Positions 16,338 through 24,929 of a stretch of 64,000 nucleotides of DNA are shown piece after piece. The DNA is taken from contig NZ_CP108101.1 in the NCBI RefSeq assembly GCF_036195325.1, forward strand, positions 7,626,001 through 7,690,000, in the 5' to 3' direction. The position numbers were made by a program, and so were the translations under genes. This DNA comes from Streptomyces sp. NBC_00234 (GTDB lineage: Bacteria; Actinomycetota; Actinomycetes; Streptomycetales; Streptomycetaceae). The notes beneath the pieces are model-generated. The model did not search any database. It saw only the letters and a list, made by a program, of their open reading frames with translations, and was not told where the DNA came from. Each line of letters opens with the position of its first letter. Within the stretch, counting starts at the first letter, position 1.

Positions 16338-17105
16338 TTGAACACGAGCTCGCGCATTCGAAGAGTGTCGCTGACCCTGGGCAGCGCACTAGCGCTCGTC
16401 ATCGCATTCCCGGGCAACGCCTTCGCGGCTCCGCCCTCGGCGCTGCCCGCCGCCGCGGACGGGCTGGAGCAGACGTTCCAGCCTGCCTTCGACTACGACA
16501 CGGACGGCTGCTACCCCACTCCCGCCATCGGATCCGACGGGACGATCGCCCCGGGCCTCAACCCGAGCGGTGCGCTCAACGGGCAGTGCCGTGACGCGTG
16601 GGACCTGGACAACACCAATGGGTACGCCCGCTCCACGTGCAACAACGGCTGGTGCGCGATCATGTACGGCCTCTATTTCGAGAAGGACCAGGCCGTGGCG
16701 GGCAGCGGGCTCGGTGGGCACCGTCATGACTGGGAACACGTCGTCGTCTGGGTGCAGAACAACCAGGCCCAGTACGTCTCCACCTCCGCCCACGGCAACT
16801 TCGACATCTACGGCCGCGACCGGATCCGGTGGGACGGCACGCATCCCAAGGTCGTCTACCACAAGGACGGCCTGAGCACGCACTGCTTCCGTCCCGCGAA
16901 CACCAACGACGAGCCGCCGGAGAACCACAAGGGCAGCTGGCAGTTCCCCACCCTCGTCGGCTGGAACGGCTACCCGGCGGGCCTCCGTGACAAGCTGAGC
17001 CAGGCCGATTTCGGGAGTGCCGTCTTCGGCCTCAAGGACGGCAACTTCAGCGCCCACCTGGCGAAGGCGAAGCCGGCCGGCATCTCGTTCGACCCCTACG
17101 CCTGA
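16338..17105 (+). CDS. Secreted NPP1-type necrosis-inducing-like protein (NLP)
   Basis: A 255-residue precursor with a signal peptide ending NAFAAPP (about residue 31). The family hallmark GHRHDWE is intact at residues 127-133 in GLGGHRHDWEHVVVWVQ, together with AIMYGLYFEKDQ and GDWQFPT-like text (GSWQFPTLVGWNG). NLPs of plant-associated microbes bind plant sphingolipids and permeabilise membranes; many bacterial members are non-toxic. Cysteines in DGCYP, GQCRD, STCNNGWC and HCF may form disulfides. The start is TTG 16338, fixed by the strong AGGAGG site. Confidence 0.87.
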   Translation: MNTSSRIRRVSLTLGSALALVIAFPGNAFAAPPSALPAAADGLEQTFQPAFDYDTDGCYPTPAIGSDGTIAPGLNPSGALNGQCRDAWDLDNTNGYARSTCNNGWCAIMYGLYFEKDQAVAGSGLGGHRHDWEHVVVWVQNNQAQYVSTSAHGNFDIYGRDRIRWDGTHPKVVYHKDGLSTHCFRPANTNDEPPENHKGSWQFPTLVGWNGYPAGLRDKLSQADFGSAVFGLKDGNFSAHLAKAKPAGISFDPYA

Positions 17106-17223
17106 CGGGGCGGCGCCCGTCCGTGTCGCGCCCACCGGGTACGCCGGGGGAGCGGCACGTCGCGGGCGTCGGCCCAGCGGCGGCGCCGGGAGGTCCGTCG
17201 GCTGCCCGTGCGAGGATCGCCGC

Positions 17224-17757
17224 GTGAATGATCTCAACTTCCGTCGTGCCGACGACGCAGACCTCACCACTCTTGTCCGCCTGCGCGACGACGCGGCCCG
17301 CTGGATGCTCGCCCAGGGCATCACCGGCCAATGGCAGCCCGGTGAGCTGGACGAGGACCACTTCCGCCGGATCATGGCGGGCGGCGAGGTATGGCTCGCG
17401 GAGGCCGACGGCCACGTCGCCGGGGCCCTGGAACTGTGGTGGGCGGACGAGGACGCCTGGGGGCCGCAGCCACCCGTGGCCAGCTACGTGCACCGGCTGA
17501 TGGTGGACCGCGACCGTGCCCGGCCGGGCACGGGACGGATGCTGCTGCGAGCTGCGGAGCGCCGCGTGGCCGAGGCGGGGCGGACGTGCGTACGTCTGGA
17601 CTGCCTGGCCGGCAATGCACGCCTGAACGCCTACTACGTCGACATCGGCTACAACGTCGTCGGCCACAAGAAGGGCAAGCCGCAACCGGGCGGTGAACCC
17701 AAGTCGTTCACGCTCCTCGAGAAGCCCCTGCCGACGTTGTCCCGTTGTTCGGGTTGA
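17224..17757 (+). CDS. GNAT-family N-acetyltransferase
   Basis: A 177-residue acetyltransferase starting at GTG 17224 (NDLNFRRADDADLTTLVRLR). The CoA-binding region is RLMVDRDRARPGTGRMLLRA, followed by LDCLAGNARLNAYYVDIGYN and a basic tail GHKKGKPQPGGEPKSFTLLEK. The upstream part of the open frame, back to 17017, overlaps the NPP1 gene in another frame and is discarded. Substrate unknown. Confidence 0.83.
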   Translation: MNDLNFRRADDADLTTLVRLRDDAARWMLAQGITGQWQPGELDEDHFRRIMAGGEVWLAEADGHVAGALELWWADEDAWGPQPPVASYVHRLMVDRDRARPGTGRMLLRAAERRVAEAGRTCVRLDCLAGNARLNAYYVDIGYNVVGHKKGKPQPGGEPKSFTLLEKPLPTLSRCSG

Positions 17758-17852
17758 GGGCGCGGGGCTCTCTCCCTCGCGTATCCAGATGAGCCGGAGG
17801 AGGATCCGGTCGGTGCGGCGAGGCAGCCGGGGCGTCCGGAAAAAGGAAAAAG

Positions 17853-17870
17853 CAAGGAGAGCTCTCCTTG
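17853..17870 (-). terminator. Minus-strand intrinsic terminator in the rph leader region
   Basis: CAAGGAGAGCTCTCCTTG is an 18-bp perfect palindrome. On the minus strand it is followed by C then TTTTTCCTTTTT, the layout of a rho-independent terminator. On the plus strand no T-run follows. No minus-strand gene is visible to its right before rph, so it would end a short transcript started inside 17871-18069. Confidence 0.55.
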
Positions 17871-17895
17871 CCACTCTCAACATATAGCGCACCGG

Positions 17896-17914
17896 GGGGC
17901 TTGCCGCAAGACCC
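17896..17914. promoter_or_regulatory. Rifamycin-associated element (RAE)
   Basis: GGGGCTTGCCGCAAGACCC is a 19-bp inverted repeat (GGGGCTTGC, C, GCAAGACCC). It matches the RAE described upstream of rifamycin-inactivating genes in actinomycetes (recalled consensus GGGGCTTGCGGCAAGGCCC) at all but two positions. It lies about 155 bp upstream of the rph start. A TATAGC sequence a few bases before it could be a -10 element. Confidence 0.8.
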
Positions 17915-18069
17915 GGGTCACGGCGGAGAATCGTCTGCCGATGCCACAACCTGCGGAAATGAGGGCACGACGTGCGGGTGTTGTTGTCGACGTACCGGGG
18001 ATGCGGTGACGTCGAATCAGGGGTGGGACCGACAGGGCGGTCGCGGGTGCACGGCGCGGAGGTATCGCA

Positions 18070-20724
18070 GTGACTGAGCAGTACGTGGTGGATCTTCACG
18101 AGGTTCACGAGACGCAGGTGGCGGTCGTCGGCGGCAAGGGCGTGCACCTGGGCGGGCTGTCGCGGATCGAAGGCATCCGTGTGCCGGGCGGCTTCTGCGT
18201 GACGACGGACGCCTTCCGGCGGATCATGGCGGAAGCGCCGTCCATCGACGAGCGGCTCGAACAGCTCTCGCGCGTGAACCCCGACGACCGGGAGGCGATT
18301 CGCACACTCAGCGCGCAGATTCGTCGGACCATCGAAGCGATCGCCATGCCGGGAGATCTCGCGACGGCGATCACCGGCGCGCTCGCCCGGCTCGGTGAGG
18401 AGGCCGCCTACGCCGTCCGGTCCAGCGCGACGGCAGAGGACCTGCCGACGGCATCCTTCGCCGGCCAGCAGGACACGTACCTGAACGTCGTGGGACCGAC
18501 GGCGATCCTCCAGCACATCAGCCGGTGCTGGGCCTCGCTGTTCACCGAGCGCGCCGTGGTCTACCGCCGGCGGAACGGCATCGACCACCGTACGGTCCAC
18601 ATGGCCGTGGTCGTACAGCAGATGGCCTTCCCGCAGGCGGCCGGCATCCTGTTCACGGCCGACCCCGTCACGGGCAACCGGAAGGTCGCCACCGTGGACG
18701 CCGGCTTCGGCCTCGGCGAGGCCCTGGTCTCCGGCCTGGTGAACCCGGACGTCTTCAAGGTGCGGGACGGCGAAGTCGTCGCCAGGACGATCTCCGCCAA
18801 ACAGCGTGCCGTTCACGCCCTGCCGGCCGGCGGTACGCAGGAAGTGGTGATCGACGCGCAGCGGCAGGAGCTGCCGGCGCTGACGGACGCGCAGGTCGTG
18901 CGGCTCGTGCAGCTCGGGCGGCGGATCGAAGCACACTTCGGCCGGCCGCAGGACATCGAATGGTGCCTGGCCGACGACGACTTCCAGATCGTTCAGAGTC
19001 GGCCGATCACGACACTGTTCCCCATCCCCGAGACCGGCGACCAGGAGAATCACGTCTACGTCTCCGTCGGCCATGGGCAGATGATGACCGACCCCATGAA
19101 GCCCCTGGGGTTCTCCATGTGGCAGCTGACGGCCATGGTGGCGATGCACGAGGCCGGCGGGAGGCTGTTCGTCGACGTCACCCGGCGCCTGGGCTCGCCC
19201 GCGAGCCGCGCCGGCCTCCTGGACGCCCTGGGAAAGGGCGATCCGCTGATCAGGGACGCTCTGGAGACCGTCCTTGGCCGCGACGACTTCGTCCCGTCAG
19301 TCCCGGACGCGGGTCCCGGCGGGCCGCCGGCAGGCGCTGCGCCCGCCCCGATCGAGACCGATCCGGCCGTCGTCACCGAGCTGATCGAGCGCAGCGAGGC
19401 GTCCATCGCCGCCCTGGAGCGCGACATCCGGACGAAGACCGGACCGGCGCTGTTCGACTTCCTGCTGGATGCCTTCGACGAGCACAAGCGGGTTCTGGCC
19501 GATCCGCTGAGCATGCAGGCGATCATGGCGGGGATGGAGGCCACGTGGTGGCTCAACGACAAGTTGCAGGAGTGGCTGGGCGAGAAGAACGCGGCTGACA
19601 CCCTCACGCTGTCCGCCCCCGACAACATCACCTCGGAGATGGGACTCGCGCTGCTCGACGTCGCGGACGTGATCCGCCCGCGGCCCGAGGTGGTGGCGTT
19701 CCTGCAGGGCGTCGAGGACGAGGACTTCCTGGACGACTTGGCGAAGCTCGCGGGCGGGACCGAAGCGCGCGACGCCATCGAGTCCTACCTCGACCGCTAC
19801 GGCATGCGCTGTGTCGGCGAGATCGACATCACGAGGCCACGGTGGCGCGAGCGCCCCACCACGCTCGTTCCCGTGATCCTCGACAACGTCAGGATCTTCG
19901 AGCCGGGTGCCGCCGAGCGGCGCTTCGAGCAAGGGCGGCGGAAGGCTCAGGAGAAGGAACAGGACGTGCTGTCCCGCTTGCGGGCCCTGCCGGACGGGGA
20001 CCGGAAAGCCGACGAGGCCAAGCGGATGATCGACCGGGTCCGCACCTTCATCGGGTACCGGGAGTACCCGAAGTACGGCATCATCAGCCGCTACTTCGTC
20101 TACAAGCAGGCCCTGCTGGAGGAGGCCGAGCGCCTCGTGCGGGCCGATGTGCTTCCTGAGAAGGAGGACATCTTCTACCTCACGTTCCAGGAACTCCACG
20201 ACGTCGTGCGCTCGAACCGGGTGGATGGCCGGCTCATCCAGCAGCGCAAGGAAGCCTTCCGTTCGTACCACGCGCTCACACCGCCCCGGGTGCTCACGTC
20301 GGATGGTGAGGCCGTCACCGGGGCGTACCGGCGCGACGACATGCCGACCGGAGCCCTGATCGGCCTGCCGGTCTCCGCCGGGACCGTCGAGGGACGGGCC
20401 CGCGTCATCCTGGACATGGCGGAAGCCGATCTCGAAGCGGGCGACATCCTGGTCACGACCTTCACGGACCCCAGCTGGTCGCCGCTGTTCGTCGGCATCG
20501 CGGGTCTGGTGACGGAGGTGGGCGGCCTGATGACCCACGGCGCGGTGATCGCCCGGGAGTACGGCCTGCCGGCCGTCGTGGGCGTGGAGCAGGCCACCCG
20601 GCTGATCCGGGACGGGCAGCGGATCCGCGTGCACGGGACCGACGGGTACGTCGAGATCCTGCCCGACCGAACCCACCGGGACGTCCCATCCGTAGCGTCC
20701 GGGCAAACAACGCCGAGCAGGTGA
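18070..20724 (+). CDS. rph: Rifampin phosphotransferase (rifamycin resistance)
   Basis: An 884-residue three-domain enzyme of the PEP-synthase/PPDK fold. It carries an N-terminal ATP-grasp domain (residues 1-325; GGKGVHLGGLSRI, AYAVRSSATAEDLPTASFAG, DIEWCLADDDFQIVQSRPI), a central rifamycin-binding domain (about 330-755), and a C-terminal swivelling phospho-His domain (about 770-865) with the catalytic H823 in GGLMTHGAVIAREYG. Rph transfers the ATP beta-phosphate to the rifampin ansa hydroxyl. The length and the lack of a PEP-binding barrel separate it from PEP synthase. GGAGG precedes the GTG start, and the RAE upstream implies induction by rifamycins. Confidence 0.9.
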   Translation: MTEQYVVDLHEVHETQVAVVGGKGVHLGGLSRIEGIRVPGGFCVTTDAFRRIMAEAPSIDERLEQLSRVNPDDREAIRTLSAQIRRTIEAIAMPGDLATAITGALARLGEEAAYAVRSSATAEDLPTASFAGQQDTYLNVVGPTAILQHISRCWASLFTERAVVYRRRNGIDHRTVHMAVVVQQMAFPQAAGILFTADPVTGNRKVATVDAGFGLGEALVSGLVNPDVFKVRDGEVVARTISAKQRAVHALPAGGTQEVVIDAQRQELPALTDAQVVRLVQLGRRIEAHFGRPQDIEWCLADDDFQIVQSRPITTLFPIPETGDQENHVYVSVGHGQMMTDPMKPLGFSMWQLTAMVAMHEAGGRLFVDVTRRLGSPASRAGLLDALGKGDPLIRDALETVLGRDDFVPSVPDAGPGGPPAGAAPAPIETDPAVVTELIERSEASIAALERDIRTKTGPALFDFLLDAFDEHKRVLADPLSMQAIMAGMEATWWLNDKLQEWLGEKNAADTLTLSAPDNITSEMGLALLDVADVIRPRPEVVAFLQGVEDEDFLDDLAKLAGGTEARDAIESYLDRYGMRCVGEIDITRPRWRERPTTLVPVILDNVRIFEPGAAERRFEQGRRKAQEKEQDVLSRLRALPDGDRKADEAKRMIDRVRTFIGYREYPKYGIISRYFVYKQALLEEAERLVRADVLPEKEDIFYLTFQELHDVVRSNRVDGRLIQQRKEAFRSYHALTPPRVLTSDGEAVTGAYRRDDMPTGALIGLPVSAGTVEGRARVILDMAEADLEAGDILVTTFTDPSWSPLFVGIAGLVTEVGGLMTHGAVIAREYGLPAVVGVEQATRLIRDGQRIRVHGTDGYVEILPDRTHRDVPSVASGQTTPSR

Positions 20725-20748
20725 TGACCGCCCCCACGGCCACGGCTA

Positions 20749-20908
20749 GGGTCTTTCGTTTGGATCAGGCCGGATCAGGGAGCGGGGTCTGGTGTGGGCA
20801 GCTGCAAGGCGGAGGAGGGAGTCGACGCGGAGCGTCGGCGACCGACGACAACGCCGCGGGTGCGCGCGCCAGGGCACGCGAGCCCGGCATGATCCGAACG
20901 AGAGGCCC
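20749..20908. mobile_element. 160-bp MITE with IS5-type ends
   Basis: The left end GGGTCTTTCGTTTGGATCA and the right end, reversed, GGGCCTCTCGTTCGGATCA form 19-bp inverted repeats with three differences, flanked by TA (20747-20748 and 20909-20910). The right-end text is nearly the same as the right border of the IS5 relic at 11261-11278. The interior has short self-complementary runs (GACGCGGAGCGTCGGCGACC) and no coding potential. Confidence 0.78.
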
Positions 20909-22764
20909 TAACTCTCCTTCGGGTCCTCGGCGTTGCGCCAGATCGTGAGGTCGACGGTGAAGTACCTGCTGGGGTCGTCGGCACCCGACTTGCCGCGGTA
21001 GGTCGCGACGGCGATGTGGCCCGCGTCGCTGAGCACGCAGATCTGTGAGCCGTTCGTGAGCTGGTCGAGACCGATCTTCTCGGTGTAGCGGGTCTCGGTG
21101 CGGCAGGTCTTCAGGGAGCCCTTCTGTGAGTTGTTCAGCAGGACCAGCTTCCCGTTGGCGGTGCCCAGCTTCTCGTCCCCGAACATGGAGTCGTAGGAGA
21201 AGTAGAGGTCACCGTGGCCGTAGGTCACGCCCGCGTCGGTGTCTTCGGCCGGGCGTGGCGGGTTGTCGGCGAGCATGAGGTAGTAGTTGGCCGTCACGTT
21301 GACGTTCTTGTAGGCGACCGGCTTGGGGTCGGTCCGCGGTTTGGGTGTGTCGGAGGAGCCGCTCGCGCTCGAACTGCCGCCGGTGGACTTGCCGTTGTCC
21401 TTGGGGGCGTCGGGAAGCAGGGCGCTGATGGTCGTGACGAGCGCGATGGCGGCCACGACGGAACCGGCGATGATCAGTCCCGTCGTCCGGCGCTTCGGCG
21501 CGCGGGCGGGCGTGAATCCTGCGGTGTGGAAGGGAGGCGGTGTGGTGTACCCCGTGGTGTACCCCTGCGGCGCCCGGTAGGCCGACGGCATGGTGCCCGG
21601 GGGGAGCGGAGCGCCGCCCGGCATGCCGTGAGCGCGTGGAGCGTTCGGAGCGCCGGAGGGCGGGCCGAACGCGCCGGACGGAGCGGCCGGATTCCTCGGG
21701 GGCGCCATACCCGGGCCGCCCGGAGCTGACTGTGTCGGCGCCGCGGCCATGCCGAAACCGGTGGGCCGGTACGGGGGAGCGGAGCCCGGGGCCGGGGACT
21801 GCGGGGAGTGTGCCGTCGGGGTGGGCGTGGCCGGGGCCGTCGGCGGTCTCACGGGTGCGGGCAGTTGCAGCCGCTCGGTGATCGAACCGGCGATCGTCTG
21901 CGGCAGCCAGTCCTCGCCCTGGCGCAGCGGGACGGGCGAGACGGCGTGGCACAGCTCGATGACTTCGGCCAGGGCGGGGCGGTCCGCCGGGTCGCGGCTC
22001 AGGCAGCGCGTCACCAGGGGCCGCAGCTCCTCGGGCAGCCGGCTGAGGTCGGGGTCCTCGTGGACAATGCGGTAGAGCACGGCATGTGAGGGACCGTCAC
22101 CGAAGGCGGGCGCGCCGATCGCGGCGTACGCCGTGATCTGGCCGAGCGCGAAGATGTCGGTGGCGGGCGTGATCGTGCCGGCAGCGGCCTGCTCGGGCGC
22201 CATGAACGCGGGGGTACCGACGCTGACGCCCGTGCTCGTCAGGGCCGTGGCGTCGGCCGCACGCGCGATGCCGAAGTCGATCACGCGGGGGCCGTCGGAG
22301 GCCAGGAGGACGTTGGCGGGCTTCAGGTCCCGGTGGACGATTCCCGCGCCGTGGATGACGTGGAGCGCCTCGGCGACCCCCACGGTCAGCAACAGCACAC
22401 TGCGCAGGGGCAGTCCTCCGTGCTGGGCGACGGCGTGCGCGAGGGAGGGGCCGGGTACGTAGGCGGTGGCCAGCCAGGGCTGCGCGCCCTCGGTGTCCGA
22501 ATCGATGACGGGCGCGGTGTACAGGCCCTGCACCCGCTGCGCGGCCTTCACCTCCTGCTGGAAGCGCCGTCGGAACTCCGGGTCGCCACTGAACTCGGGC
22601 CGGATCACCTTGAGCGCGATGGGCCGACCGCCCGGTGTGTACGAGAGGTACACCTTGCCCATGCCGCCCGTCCCGAGCACTGCCGCGAGGTGGTACCCGC
22701 CCACGACGGCTGGATCGTCCCCTGTGAGTGGCTGGAAAAGGTCGGCCGAAGGTGCACTGCTCAT
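20908..22764 (-). CDS. Membrane Ser/Thr protein kinase (PknB-like)
   Basis: A 618-residue protein. Kinase domain residues 24-280: glycine loop GTGGMG (31-36), ATP-anchoring K52 in ALKVIRPE, catalytic D146 in HRDLKPANVLL, DFG 163-165, and APE in FMAPEQ. A proline/alanine-rich juxtamembrane linker spans about 300-425, and one membrane helix about 428-450 (TGLIIAGSVVAAIALVTTIS). The extracellular domain (about 455-618) lacks PASTA repeats and holds two Cys (LKTCRTET, SQICVLSD), perhaps a ligand sensor of its own type. The TAG stop overlaps the right TA flank of the MITE. Confidence 0.9.
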   Translation of the reverse strand: MSSAPSADLFQPLTGDDPAVVGGYHLAAVLGTGGMGKVYLSYTPGGRPIALKVIRPEFSGDPEFRRRFQQEVKAAQRVQGLYTAPVIDSDTEGAQPWLATAYVPGPSLAHAVAQHGGLPLRSVLLLTVGVAEALHVIHGAGIVHRDLKPANVLLASDGPRVIDFGIARAADATALTSTGVSVGTPAFMAPEQAAAGTITPATDIFALGQITAYAAIGAPAFGDGPSHAVLYRIVHEDPDLSRLPEELRPLVTRCLSRDPADRPALAEVIELCHAVSPVPLRQGEDWLPQTIAGSITERLQLPAPVRPPTAPATPTPTAHSPQSPAPGSAPPYRPTGFGMAAAPTQSAPGGPGMAPPRNPAAPSGAFGPPSGAPNAPRAHGMPGGAPLPPGTMPSAYRAPQGYTTGYTTPPPFHTAGFTPARAPKRRTTGLIIAGSVVAAIALVTTISALLPDAPKDNGKSTGGSSSASGSSDTPKPRTDPKPVAYKNVNVTANYYLMLADNPPRPAEDTDAGVTYGHGDLYFSYDSMFGDEKLGTANGKLVLLNNSQKGSLKTCRTETRYTEKIGLDQLTNGSQICVLSDAGHIAVATYRGKSGADDPSRYFTVDLTIWRNAEDPKES

Positions 22765-23150
22765 AAGGAACCATCCCCCTGCTAGCGGCGATTCGGAGCT
22801 TGTCGGCGCCCCGAAGTCGATCGAGAGCGTATCGAATCTCCGCCTCCTCCGAGCCCCATGAGGGCGCCGTGAGTGCGCCGTTCACGTCCGGGATCGTCGT
22901 CAGGTGCGGCCCGTCGCCGGGGGAGTGGAGCGGCGGCCGGCGGGGCTTCCCGTGCGGGACTCCCGGAGTCTTCACCTCTGAAAGTTTCTGCCGGTTCGGC
23001 GCGTTGGTGCAGTTGGCGCGCCGCGTCAGAGGTCTACGCCAAGGAGCCCCTTTACGCCCCTCATCACTCGTGCGTTACTCATGGCGTGTCCATGGCAATC
23101 ACTGACGGTTGCCAGAGGTGTCACTCCCCCCAACGTGCCCGGAGGCAGCT
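22765..23150. other. 386-bp divergent intergenic region
   Basis: It lies between the kinase start and the lysozyme start and should carry both promoters. I see no small gene. GGAGG at 23141-23145 serves the lysozyme gene. Confidence 0.45.
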
Positions 23151-24032
23151 ATGCCCGCGTACCGTTCTCCGATCCGCCACCTCGTCAGATCCAGAGGCGC
23201 CCTGCTGGCCGGTGTCCTCGGCAGCGTCGCGACGCTGCTCGTGACCGGCGCCGGACCGGCCGTCGCCGCACCTCCCGGCCCCGACAAGCCGGTGCAGCCC
23301 GGACAGGCGTGGATGGGGGCGGGGACCCGTATCGAACAGGGTCCCGGCTCCGCGGGGGACGGGGGCGTGTCCACGATGGACACCAGTGGTGTCCAGGGCA
23401 TCGACGTCTCCCACTGGCAGGGCGCGATCAACTGGGGCTCGGTGAAGGCCGCGGGCATCGACTTCGCCTACGTGAAGGCCACCGAGGGGACGAGCTTCAA
23501 GGACAGCCGCTTCAGCGCGAACTACACCGGCTCGTACAACGCCGGCCTGATCCGGGGCGCATACCACTTCGCCCGCCCGAACGCCTCCAACGGGGCGACG
23601 CAGGCCGGCTACTTCGCGAGCAACGGTGGTGGGTGGTCCAAGGACGGCAAGACCCTCCCCGGAGTCCTCGACATCGAGCACAACCCTTCGGGCGCCATGT
23701 GCTACGGCCTCTCCACCACCCAGATGCGTACGTGGGTCAACGACTTCTACACCACGTACAAGGCCCGTACGACCCGGGACGTCGTCATCTACACGACAGC
23801 CAGCTGGTGGAACACCTGCACCGGCAATTGGACCGGCATGTCCACCAAGGCCCCCCTCTGGGTCGCCCATTGGGGCACCAGCAGCCCCACCATTCCCAGC
23901 GGGTTCCCCACCTGGACGATCTGGCAGTACACGGCAACCGGCCGGGTCAGCGGAGTCGCCGGTGACGTGGACCGCAACAAGTTCAACGGCGACATGAGCC
24001 GGCTCCAGGCCCTCGCCAACAACTCGGCGTAA
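23151..24032 (+). CDS. Secreted GH25 lysozyme (N-acetylmuramidase)
   Basis: A 293-residue precursor: MPAYRSPIRHLVRSRGALLA starts a signal peptide ending near GPAVAAPPG. The mature GH25 (Chalaropsis/cellosyl-type) domain begins GIDVSHWQGAINWGSVK, and acidic catalytic residues are seen in GIDVSHW (Asp) and VLDIEHNPSG (Asp, Glu). YVKATEGTSFKD, GAYHFARPN and IWQYTATGRVSGV are family blocks. It cleaves muramic acid to GlcNAc bonds in peptidoglycan. The ATG at 23151 follows GGAGG; the upstream in-frame ATG at 23109 is not supported. The neighbouring amidase suggests joint wall digestion. Confidence 0.9.
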   Translation: MPAYRSPIRHLVRSRGALLAGVLGSVATLLVTGAGPAVAAPPGPDKPVQPGQAWMGAGTRIEQGPGSAGDGGVSTMDTSGVQGIDVSHWQGAINWGSVKAAGIDFAYVKATEGTSFKDSRFSANYTGSYNAGLIRGAYHFARPNASNGATQAGYFASNGGGWSKDGKTLPGVLDIEHNPSGAMCYGLSTTQMRTWVNDFYTTYKARTTRDVVIYTTASWWNTCTGNWTGMSTKAPLWVAHWGTSSPTIPSGFPTWTIWQYTATGRVSGVAGDVDRNKFNGDMSRLQALANNSA

Positions 24033-24158
24033 CCCGCGGTACCGCGGTGGCCGGGTGAACTCGTACGGGGGGCTCGCCCGGCCCCGGGGACAGTGCCCCC
24101 TCACCCGGCCGTCCCCGCCACCCAGCCGGAACGACCCCAGGACGACCAGGAGTTCGCC

Positions 24159-24806
24159 GTGAACCTTCCGCAACCCACCCGTCGCCACGTCCTGCTCGCC
24201 GGTGCCGGTGGACTGGCCGCCGCAGCGTTACCGGGCACCGCCCACGCAGCAGGCGTCGTCGAACCGGACATCGACAGCACCCAGCTGTGGGGCGCACGCC
24301 CGCCGCGCAGCCCGGTGAGCCTCGTCGTGAAGCGTCCCAGCAAGATCATCGTGCATCACACGGTGAGCGCCAACACCTCCGACTTCTCCCGGGCCCAGTC
24401 CCACGCGCACGCCCACTGGGTCCAGGACCTCCACATGGACAAGAACGGGTGGATCGACACCGGCTACCACTTCCTCGTCAGCCGCGGCGGGTGGATCAGC
24501 GAGGGGCGGCATCGCAGCCTCAGCACCCTGCAGGGCGGCAGCACCTTCGTCCTGGCCGCCCATACGTCAGGACAGAACGACCAGGCCATCGGCATCGCCA
24601 ACGAGGGGGCGTATCACGACGGCGCTCAGCCTCCCCAGGCGCAGTGGGACGTCCTGGTGGTGCTCTGCGCATACGTGTGTCAGCAGTACGGCATCGCACC
24701 GAGCCGCATATACGGACACATGGATTTCGGCAGCACGCTCTGCCCCGGCGTGCTGCACGACATGCTGCCCCAGCTGCGAAGCGAGGTGGCGGCGAGCATG
24801 GGCTGA
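24159..24806 (+). CDS. Exported N-acetylmuramoyl-L-alanine amidase (PGRP/amidase_2)
   Basis: A 215-residue precursor from GTG 24159 with a Tat signal (PTRRHVLLAGAGGLAAAALP). The zinc amidase fold is shown by SKIIVHHTVSANTSD (first His ligand), GWIDTGYHFLVSRGGWISEG, VLAAHTSGQNDQAIGIANEG and YGHMDFGSTLCPG (distal ligands, including the Cys typical of PGRPs). It cuts the MurNAc-L-Ala amide bond. It lies 126 bp after the lysozyme gene on the same strand, so a shared role in wall turnover or competitor lysis is plausible. Confidence 0.88.
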   Translation: MNLPQPTRRHVLLAGAGGLAAAALPGTAHAAGVVEPDIDSTQLWGARPPRSPVSLVVKRPSKIIVHHTVSANTSDFSRAQSHAHAHWVQDLHMDKNGWIDTGYHFLVSRGGWISEGRHRSLSTLQGGSTFVLAAHTSGQNDQAIGIANEGAYHDGAQPPQAQWDVLVVLCAYVCQQYGIAPSRIYGHMDFGSTLCPGVLHDMLPQLRSEVAASMG

Positions 24807-24929
24807 TGCCTGCGCCTGTCTGTGCGGACCGCACGGGGCGAACGCCCGGAGCGAGGCTGGTGCAGGGAGGAGAACGGCATGCGGGACTGCGGGCCGGCCG
24901 TCTCGAATCGGTCTTCGCGGAAAAGCGGC

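Noticed and set aside
17047..19149. A 700-codon minus-strand frame over the rph N-terminus
   Set aside because: Shadow of rph; it also crosses the GNAT gene and the RAE region.
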